Source of the DNA: an uncultured Eubacteriales bacterium
GTDB taxonomy: Bacteria; Bacillota_A; Clostridia; Oscillospirales; Oscillospiraceae
DNA length: 5,123 nucleotides
NCBI GenBank assembly: GCA_949739085.1
Contig: CATIYU010000182.1
Location: 1-5,123 of the forward strand
Direction of reading: 5' to 3'
Part shown: in pieces, positions 1 through 4,495 of the stretch
Numbering within the stretch: position 1 is the stretch's first letter
Layout of the letters: each line of letters begins with the position of its first letter
Notes under the pieces: model-generated
What the model saw: only the letters and a program-made list of their open reading frames with translations
Database searches by the model: none
What the model was told of the DNA's origin: nothing
Program-made: the position numbers and the translations under genes

Positions 1-1146
1 ATACTCCTGCTCATAGCGGTAGCCCCGGCCGATGATGTTCAGCTTCATGGGGGGCTCCTCGGTGATGCCGGTGTCGATGCCCTTCATCCAGTGGTCGTAC
101 CACCGCAGGCACTCCTCGTCCATAAAGCGGTAGGGCAGCTCCATGCCGTTGTAGCCCTCCATCACGCCGCAGCGCTTGTAGCACTTGGTCTCGGTGGAGT
201 TCATAGCGTTGAAGACAGGGGCGCTCCATCGACCGGTGGGGGCCCAGCCGCACTTGAAGTAGGTGGGGACGGTGAGCTTGTCGTACTTGTACTTCATGGA
301 CCGGGCCTTCCAGAACTCGTCCTCGTTGGGATGGATCAGGTAGTCCAGATAGAAGGTGTGGTACTTGGGGGGCCAGGTGGTCAAGATCTTGTTGAAGAAG
401 GAGTTGATGGCGACGTCCGGGTCCTCCTGGGCCTGGGCGATGCGCTCCTTGGTCTTGTCCTCTCCCTCGTCGTGGAGGGTCCAGGGCACCGGGTTGTTGG
501 AGGGGCACAGCTCCCAGTACATGTTCATGTAGGTGTTGGCTACCCCGCCGTAGCGGCCGTGCTGGTAGTAGTCGTCGGTGTAGCTCAGGGGCATGATGCA
601 GGTCAGGTGGGGAGGCTGGAGGGCGGCTACCAGGGGCTGGATGATGCCGAAGTAGCTGTAGCCGTGGAGGGCCACCTTGCCGTCGCTCCACCTGCACTCC
701 GTACCGGCCCACTCCACCACGTCATAGACGTCCTCCTGCTCCTGGGGATTGTAGATGCCATAAAATTCCCCTTCGCTCTTGCCGATGCCTCGGGGGTTGG
801 GGATGATGAAGGTGTAGCCCCGCTGGACATAGAAGTCCATGTCCCCCGCCTCCAAGGAGTGGTCGAAGTAATTGGACTTGCCGGGCAGGGGGCCGTGGCG
901 CATGGCCTGCATCTCCTTGCCGTAGGCCGACCATGCGATGAGAGCGGGGGCCTTCTCGATCTCAGCGGGGTGGTACACGTCGCAGTAGATCCGACAGCCG
1001 TCCCGCAGGACGATCTCTACGTCGCGCTCCAGAGCCACGGTGTAGATGGGCTTGGACAGCTGGTCCAGATTCTTGGTATAGCGCCGGTCCCAGTAGACGG
1101 GGACCTTGTACAACCCGGTCAGTTTTTTGAATTCTTCCTGATTCAT
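1..1146 (-). CDS. CocE/NonD (S15-type) alpha/beta hydrolase 1, partial at C-terminus
   Basis: The frame stays open for 382 codons from the ATG at 1146 to the window edge. An AAGGAG box at 1156-1161, nine bases upstream, supports this start. The family hydrolyses ester or amide bonds (cocaine esterase, X-Pro dipeptidyl-peptidase, glutaryl-7-ACA acylase relatives). Visible family features are WSAYGKE with the likely oxyanion tyrosine Y75, PRGIGKSEGE at 118-127, the nucleophile elbow GYSYFG with S164, a YxDDYYQHG segment just after it, and RWYDHWMKG at 348-356. The C-terminal jelly-roll domain expected in a protein of about 550-600 residues lies beyond the window. No signal peptide or membrane segment is seen, so a cytoplasmic enzyme is inferred. 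Oddly, the usual GWYD aspartate position reads GWAP (300-303), and there is no histidine between 301 and 348 where PWxH normally sits. It is a paralogue of the hydrolase at 4496. The true substrate cannot be read from the sequence. Confidence 0.93.
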   Translation of the reverse strand, partial: MNQEEFKKLTGLYKVPVYWDRRYTKNLDQLSKPIYTVALERDVEIVLRDGCRIYCDVYHPAEIEKAPALIAWSAYGKEMQAMRHGPLPGKSNYFDHSLEAGDMDFYVQRGYTFIIPNPRGIGKSEGEFYGIYNPQEQEDVYDVVEWAGTECRWSDGKVALHGYSYFGIIQPLVAALQPPHLTCIMPLSYTDDYYQHGRYGGVANTYMNMYWELCPSNNPVPWTLHDEGEDKTKERIAQAQEDPDVAINSFFNKILTTWPPKYHTFYLDYLIHPNEDEFWKARSMKYKYDKLTVPTYFKCGWAPTGRWSAPVFNAMNSTETKCYKRCGVMEGYNGMELPYRFMDEECLRWYDHWMKGIDTGITEEPPMKLNIIGRGYRYEQEY

Positions 1147-1224
1147 TGTCAAATTCTCCTTTTCAGTTAGGATGCAGCGGGTCAGACGCCTGAACCTGCC
1201 CTCTGTTCCCTGCTTTATACGGTT

Positions 1225-1230
1225 AATTTA
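1225..1230 (-). promoter_or_regulatory. Candidate -10 box of hydrolase 1
   Basis: On the minus strand this reads TAAATT, preceded by TG. It lies 29.5 bases from the centre of the palindrome at 1252-1267, the same distance as at the two other promoters of the locus. Transcription would start near 1218, giving a 72-base leader. No good -35 is seen, as expected for an activator-dependent promoter. A better -10 match (TATAAA, minus strand, 1214-1219) lies 11 bases further on and would put the palindrome at -52.5 instead, so this start is the least certain of the three. Confidence 0.4.
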
Positions 1231-1234
1231 CACA

Positions 1235-1284
1235 AAAAAGCCGAAGCTGTCTGTCAGATTTCTGACAGACAGCTTCAGCTTTTT
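1235..1284 (-). terminator. Rho-independent terminator of the Crp/Fnr-type regulator gene
   Basis: A long near-perfect inverted repeat has a 16-base-pair uninterrupted stem (1243-1258 with 1261-1276). The outer stem continues after one C/A mismatch. The A-run (1234-1239) faces a T-run (1280-1284), so on the minus strand the hairpin ends in six Ts, as needed for a terminator 73 bases past the regulator stop. The symmetry would also let it act on the plus strand. It separates the regulator from hydrolase 1, which therefore needs its own promoter. Confidence 0.85.
1252..1267 (-). promoter_or_regulatory. Operator A: TGTCA-N6-TGACA palindrome upstream of hydrolase 1
   Basis: This is an exact TGTCA-N6-TGACA palindrome. 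Its 5-6-5 architecture is that of Crp-type sites (TGTGA-N6-TCACA). It matches operator B before the permease at all ten defined bases. It also forms the top of the terminator stem at 1235-1284, so the palindrome alone could be explained by RNA structure. The argument for an operator is the shared motif and the shared spacing to a -10. Confidence 0.55.
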
Positions 1285-1356
1285 AAAAATATACGAATTT
1301 CTTCCTCCCCGAAGCCGCGAAAGGGCCGGCCCTCTCAAGGCGGCGGTATGGCGATT

Positions 1357-2061
1357 TTAACAGCGCAGCTCGCTGTTCATGATGATATCCAAAAGGCAGT
1401 CCAGGTCCAGCACCGACAGGCGGCCGCGGTCTGTGGTAATCCATCCGGTCTTCCGCCAATCTCCCAGAATGGCCGCCGCTGTCTGCCGGGCCATCCCGGC
1501 CGAGGCGGCCAGGGAGCTCTGAGTCACCCGCAGTTCGGCGCTCCGGCTCTGCCCCGCTCCGGGCATCAGGTTCAGAAGGGTGAAGGCCAGCCGTCCGGGG
1601 GCGTCCAGATACATGGAGTTGACCATATTCTGGGCGCTGTTGGTCAGCCGCTCCACCAGCTCCCGGATGACCACCTGGCAGATGGTATGGTTGGTCCAGG
1701 CCAGCTGGAGAAATACGGCCTTCGGCATGACCACCAGGGTGGAATCCTCCGTCACCAGGGCGGTGTTGAGATACTCCGTGTCTGTCATCACCGCCGTCTC
1801 CCCAAAGTAGTCCCCCGGGCACTTCACCTTGACGATTACGTCCACGCTTTCCCGGTAGTAGACCTGCTCCATGATGTATCCCCGCTGGAGGAAGTACATC
1901 AGGCTGGCCGGGTCCCCCTTACGGTAGAGGATGGTTCCCCGCTTGTGGTGGGAAACGCGGCAGTGACGTGCCGCCTCCTCCAGCACCGGAAGGGGCACCT
2001 CACAGAAAATATTGGTAGATTTCAGAAAGCTGCTGATGGCGGTGATCTTTGCCTGCTCCAT
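1357..2061 (-). CDS. Crp/Fnr-family transcriptional regulator
   Basis: The gene is complete, with 234 codons. The ATG at 2061 has AAGGGG seven bases upstream (2069-2074), and a second GGAGG sits at 2079-2083. An N-terminal cyclic-nucleotide-binding-like beta-barrel (about 15-125) carries the family signature PGDYFGE at 82-88. A long dimerisation helix (about 125-150) follows, then a C-terminal winged helix-turn-helix (about 177-230) with recognition helix ARQTAAAILGDW from 191. The CRP residues that bind the cAMP phosphate (Arg82, Ser83) appear as Asn99 and Thr100, so a ligand other than cAMP is likely. The six cysteines (20, 34, 81, 128, 222, 234) do not form the FNR cluster spacing, so an iron-sulphur oxygen sensor is not supported. 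At the CRP positions R180, E181 and R185 it has R192, Q193 and A197, which suggests an altered operator. It lies between a divergent permease gene and a co-directional hydrolase, the usual place for a local regulator. Family assignment is firm; effector and targets are inferred. Confidence 0.95.
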   Translation of the reverse strand: MEQAKITAISSFLKSTNIFCEVPLPVLEEAARHCRVSHHKRGTILYRKGDPASLMYFLQRGYIMEQVYYRESVDVIVKVKCPGDYFGETAVMTDTEYLNTALVTEDSTLVVMPKAVFLQLAWTNHTICQVVIRELVERLTNSAQNMVNSMYLDAPGRLAFTLLNLMPGAGQSRSAELRVTQSSLAASAGMARQTAAAILGDWRKTGWITTDRGRLSVLDLDCLLDIIMNSELRC

Positions 2062-2110
2062 AAAACGGCCCCTTTTTTCCTCCGCTATGAATTGTGTCGA
2101 ACTTAAATTC

Positions 2111-2140
2111 AGTCTACCACAGATTGAATAAAAAAAGCAA
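2111..2140 (-). promoter_or_regulatory. Candidate promoter of the Crp/Fnr regulator
   Basis: On the minus strand TTGCTT (2135-2140) is followed after 18 bases by TAGACT (2111-2116), which carries the extended TG at the right place (TGGTAGACT). Transcription would start near 2104, giving a 43-base leader containing both Shine-Dalgarno boxes. No TGT-N10-ACA site was found near it, so autoregulation through that motif is not evident. Confidence 0.45.
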
Positions 2141-2207
2141 CTGTAATTTCGCCTCTATACATCTATATGACGAAAAAATTCCAATGAAAATGCCGGACCT
2201 AATATTT

Positions 2208-2230
2208 TGTTACTTTTTTGGGACGTAACA
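2208..2230. repeat. Inverted repeat TGTTAC-N11-GTAACA
   Basis: Two perfect six-base arms (2208-2213 and 2225-2230) flank an 11-base spacer in the divergent control region. The spacing differs from the TGT-N10-ACA sites, so it is not simply another copy. It could be a site for a second regulator or chance. Confidence 0.35.
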
Positions 2231-2323
2231 GCTGAATTTTTGAAAATCATTGGATATTTCCTCCCTTTTTGAGGTGGTTGTATAAAATGACTAAAATACA
2301 AAAAAGCGGCCCGCCTGTTAAGT

Positions 2324-2345
2324 GCAAATCACACAAATAATTTGC
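2324..2345. repeat. Inverted repeat GCAAAT-N10-ATTTGC just upstream of operator B
   Basis: Perfect six-base arms (2324-2329 and 2340-2345) lie around a ten-base spacer and end five bases before operator B. The centre is about 65 bases upstream of the predicted permease transcription start. It may be an accessory regulatory site or chance in AT-rich sequence. Confidence 0.3.
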
Positions 2346-2350
2346 CTTTC

Positions 2351-2366
2351 TGTCAGCCAAATGACA
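2351..2366 (+). promoter_or_regulatory. Operator B: TGTCA-N6-TGACA at the permease promoter
   Basis: This is an exact copy of the palindrome found before hydrolase 1. Its centre (2358.5) lies 29.5 bases before the extended -10 at 2388, which puts it at -41.5. In Crp/Fnr proteins that is the class II activator position, overlapping the -35. The -35 region itself (about CAACGC) is far from TTGACA, which fits activator dependence. Binding by the adjacent Crp/Fnr protein is inferred. Confidence 0.65.
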
Positions 2367-2384
2367 ACGCGGGCAGCGGCCGGA

Positions 2385-2393
2385 TGCTATATT
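2385..2393 (+). promoter_or_regulatory. Extended -10 element of the permease operon
   Basis: TG-C-TATATT is an extended -10 with five of six matches to TATAAT. The predicted start is near 2400. Its leader to the ATG at 2468 contains a short hairpin (CCCTG at 2405-2409 with CAGGG at 2414-2418). Confidence 0.6.
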
Positions 2394-2431
2394 GGCCTCA
2401 AGAACCCTGCGTTCAGGGGTGACACTGGCCA

Positions 2432-2447
2432 TGTCAAATCAATAACA
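2432..2447 (+). promoter_or_regulatory. Operator D: TGTCA-N6-TAACA inside the permease leader
   Basis: This matches the TGTCA-N6-TGACA motif at nine of ten defined positions. It lies about +33 to +48 from the predicted start, 81 bases downstream of operator B. A bound protein here would more likely block than activate. It is weaker evidence than operators A and B because there is no positional partner to compare. Confidence 0.35.
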
Positions 2448-2467
2448 GAAAGGCGGCGAGTATTTCT

Positions 2468-3860
2468 ATGAGCGACAATACGAAACAAAAATTGGGGCTT
2501 TTTTCCTGTATCCTTATGGCGATTGGCAGCATCATCGGTGCCAGCATTTTCGCCACCACCCCGGTGGCAATCAAGATTGTGGGCGGCAACGGCGTTGTTT
2601 TGGGATTTATCCTGGCAGCTGTGGTAGTGGTGCTGCGCACCATCCCGGAGCTGATTATGATGGCGGCTCTGCCCGCCAACGGCGCCTCCGTACCTGTCCC
2701 GCCTGGTCCACCCCGTTCTGGCGGCGCTGGACGCCTTTAACGAGCTGATGGTGGGCGTGATGAAGATCGCCACCATGGCGCTGACCTTTTCCACCTACTT
2801 CGCCATGCTGGTTCCCCAGATCCCGCCCCGGCTGGTAGCAACGGCGGTCTGCATCGTCTTTACCGTCATCTCCTGCTACGGCATCAAGGCCTCCGCCCTG
2901 GTGCAGAATATCTCGGTGGCCGTTTTGCTGGTGGCGCTGGGAATCTTCATTTTCGGCGGCTTGGGCGCGGCCACGGTCAGCTTTGGTGAGGTCATCACCA
3001 CCACCGTGGAGCTGTCCTCCCTGTGGGCGGCTATGGGCATCATGCACGGCAGCCTCATCGGCGCCAACGCCCTGATCTACGCTGCGGAGGAAGTGGAGAA
3101 TCCCGGCAGGAACATCCCCATCGCCTTCGCCGTGTCCACCAGCCTGACCGCTGTGCTGTACGCCATCATGGCCTACATCTGCGTCAGCGTCATGCCCATG
3201 TGGTGGGAGATCGACAACCTGGCCACCGTGGCAGGCAAGTTCCTGCCCCAGGCCCTGCTGTTCTTCTTCATCACCGGCGGCGCCCTGCTGGCCGTTGTGA
3301 CCAGCGTTAACTCCGCCATGCTCATGTTCTCCCGCATCAACTTCTCCGCCGCCCGGGACGGCCTGTTCCCCTACGCGGTGTGCAGGACCAACAAGCACAA
3401 CGCGCCCTACATCTCCCTGTGGCTGATCGCGGTCATCGCCGTGTTTTTCATCCTCGGCGGCTTCGACCTGGACGACGTGGTGAAGATCACCACCATCCCC
3501 GGCCTGCTGCTCAGCCCCATCCTGTTCATCGGCGTGTTCACCATCAACAAGCACTACCCCAACTGCTACAAGAACTCCTTCATCAAGACTCCCCACTGGC
3601 TCAACTGCCTGCTGTCCGCCGCCGCCATGGTGGTCTGCTTCCTGCTGGGCTACTACGTTATCTTCCAGATGCGGCCTCACAACTGGATCGCCATGCTGGT
3701 CTACTACGCCGCGGCGGTGGTGTTTACCGCCTGGCGGGTCAGCTACATCAAGAAGACCGAGGGAGTCAATCTCTTTGAGAAGATGAAGTCCACCTATCAG
3801 CCCTGGGAGGAGCGGGAAGAGGCCGCCAAAGCCGCCCTGGGTGACAAGGCCGTCAAATAA
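2468..3860 (+). pseudogene. APC-superfamily amino-acid-type permease, frameshifted
   Basis: Two frames together make one 12-helix APC permease of about 463 residues, normal for the family. The first frame starts at ATG 2468 and reads correctly to about S74 (2689). One extra base (or a loss of two, modulo three) then moves the reading to the frame that runs from about 2691 to the TAA at 3858-3860. The second frame's first ATG is at 2748. Family features span both parts: the broken helix-1 substrate motif GSIIGASIF (20-28), helix 2 ending PELIMMAALPANGAS, helix 3 from AFNELMVG, the loop AEEVENPGRNIP (206-217) and RINFSAARDGLFP (289-301). No family member can be named from this. It probably imports amino acids or related compounds through the plasma membrane. 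The ribosome site (AAAGG around 2449) is weak. The first 200 bases are visibly less GC-rich in third positions than the rest. It heads an operon with the gene at 3864. Whether the break is real or a sequencing error cannot be told here. Confidence 0.88.
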
Positions 3861-3863
3861 GCT

Positions 3864-4267
3864 GTGGATCAGCGGATGAGACGCGCCGGACTGGGGCTGC
3901 TCCTGCTCCTCTCCCTCTGTCTGAACGCCCTCCTGCTGCTGACAGAGAAAAGGGATGCCCCATCCGCGGACAGCCCTGTGGGAACCTACTCCACCGTGGA
4001 TGCCTCCTCTCCCGCTACGGCGGATGGGCTGTATCTTGCCCTGGAACAGGCCGGGAGCTACTGTCTGTACCGGCAGGGTGAGAGGCTGGAAACCGGGCGC
4101 TATGCGGAATCGGCCCGAAGGACTGTTACGCGCTGTCTCCGGATGACGGTGTACGTTCCAGCACTCCGCTGATCTGGACAGGTGAATCCGTGTACTGGCT
4201 GAGTCCGGAGGGGATTGTGCTCTTTACAAAATTCAGCGGCACGCCCACCTACATCAGCGTCCCTTAA
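3864..4267 (+). pseudogene. Small membrane-anchored protein of unknown function, frameshifted
   Basis: From the GTG at 3864 (or the ATG at 3876) the frame encodes a short basic N-terminus, a leucine-rich hydrophobic segment (about 8-26) and a polar stretch including DGLYLALEQAGSYCLYRQGE, and stops early at 4172. The protein-like sequence continues in another frame (KDCYALSPDDGV, then LIWTGESVYWLSPEGIV) to the TAA at 4265-4267. One missing A near 4108-4109 (GAATCGG instead of GAAATCGG) would restore a single 134-residue protein reading smoothly across the join. The anchor resembles an uncleaved signal or poor lipoprotein signal (LSLC is not a good lipobox). The rest, rich in aromatic residues and turns, suggests a small extracytoplasmic beta domain. 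It starts three bases after the permease stop, so translational coupling and a shared operon are likely. I do not recognise a family. If the shift is real, the product is the 102-residue truncated form. Confidence 0.6.
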
Positions 4268-4271
4268 ACAC

Positions 4272-4321
4272 CCGCCTCCGCGGGGCCGAGCCTTCGGGCG
4301 GAGCCCCGGGAGGCGGTTTTT
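4272..4321 (+). terminator. Strong intrinsic terminator of the permease operon
   Basis: CCGCCTCC (4272-4279) pairs with GGAGGCGG (4309-4316) and CGGGGC (4281-4286) with GCCCCG (4303-4308), with a single bulged G at 4280. At the tip GCC/GGC closes a TTCG tetraloop (4290-4299). Five Ts follow directly (4317-4321). It begins four bases after the stop of the small gene and isolates the permease operon from hydrolase 2. Confidence 0.93.
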
Positions 4322-4323
4322 GC

Positions 4324-4352
4324 CTGTTCTGTCGCCTCGGAAGACAGAACAG
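4324..4352. repeat. Perfect 10-base inverted repeat downstream of the terminator
   Basis: CTGTTCTGTC (4324-4333) and GACAGAACAG (4343-4352) flank a nine-base spacer. No T-run follows on either strand, so it is not a standard terminator. Its inner TGTC/GACA resembles the operator motif, but the spacing between TGT and ACA is 11, not 10. Its centre is about 84 bases upstream of the predicted hydrolase 2 start. It may be a second regulatory site or an RNA 3'-end stabiliser. Confidence 0.5.
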
Positions 4353-4372
4353 CGAAGAAAAATTTTTGTGAA

Positions 4373-4388
4373 TGTTGTACAGCTGACA
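4373..4388 (+). promoter_or_regulatory. Operator C: TGTTG-N6-TGACA at the hydrolase 2 promoter
   Basis: This keeps the TGT-N10-ACA core and a full TGACA right half; the left half differs at two of five positions from operators A and B. Its centre (4380.5) is 29.5 bases before the -10 at 4410, identical to operator B, again giving -41.5. An overlapping perfect palindrome, ATGTTGT-N7-ACAACAT (4372-4392), is an alternative reading of the same bases. Confidence 0.5.
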
Positions 4389-4406
4389 ACATGGATTTGA
4401 AAACCG

Positions 4407-4415
4407 TGTTAGGAT
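4407..4415 (+). promoter_or_regulatory. Extended -10 element of hydrolase 2
   Basis: TG-T-TAGGAT is an extended -10 with four of six matches to TATAAT and no recognisable -35. The predicted start is near 4422, giving a 74-base leader. That leader holds two small hairpins: GGGGG-AACA-CCCCC (4430-4443) and CATATG-N8-CATATG (4446-4465), the latter followed shortly by a T-run (4473-4478). Confidence 0.5.
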
Positions 4416-4495
4416 AGTGCACAGAAAGAGGGGGAACACCCCCGCCATATGGTCTTTCGCATATGCTGAAAATTTTTTGAAAACAGGAGGCTGCT

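Larger units (their letters stand above)
2062..2467. other. 406-base divergent control region between regulator and permease
   Basis: No convincing gene is present. The regulator side (2062-2210) is AT-rich and holds its likely promoter. The permease side holds operator B (2351-2366), an extended -10 (2385-2393), a predicted start near 2400 and a 68-base leader with a second near-copy of the operator (2432-2447). Between these lie two perfect six-base inverted repeats (2208-2230 and 2324-2345). A 17-codon frame with an ATG at 2287 has a GAGGTGG nine bases upstream but no recognisable product. Confidence 0.7.

Noticed and set aside
91..1170. Long plus-strand open frame opposite hydrolase 1
   Set aside because: It is the antisense shadow of a GC-rich gene; its Val/Gly/Leu/His-rich product has no domain pattern and the minus strand carries clear family motifs.
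1322..1333. 12-base palindrome AGGGCCGGCCCT just past the regulator stop
   Set aside because: It can fold with flanking bases but lacks a T-run, and short GC palindromes are common in this base composition; the real terminator is at 1235-1284.
1348..2106. Plus-strand open frame opposite the Crp/Fnr gene
   Set aside because: Shadow frame; the minus-strand product has the complete cNMP-binding and helix-turn-helix pattern.
2306..2315. GC-rich GCGGGCCGC followed by six Ts on the minus strand, terminator-like
   Set aside because: The stem is too short to form a stable hairpin and no minus-strand gene lies upstream.
2287..2340. 17-codon frame with an upstream GAGGTGG
   Set aside because: Too short to support as a gene, no recognisable leader-peptide codon run, and it overlaps the inverted repeat before operator B.
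2655..3680. Long minus-strand open frame under the permease
   Set aside because: A Gly/His/Asp/Gln-rich low-complexity product typical of an antisense frame; the plus strand encodes a recognisable permease.
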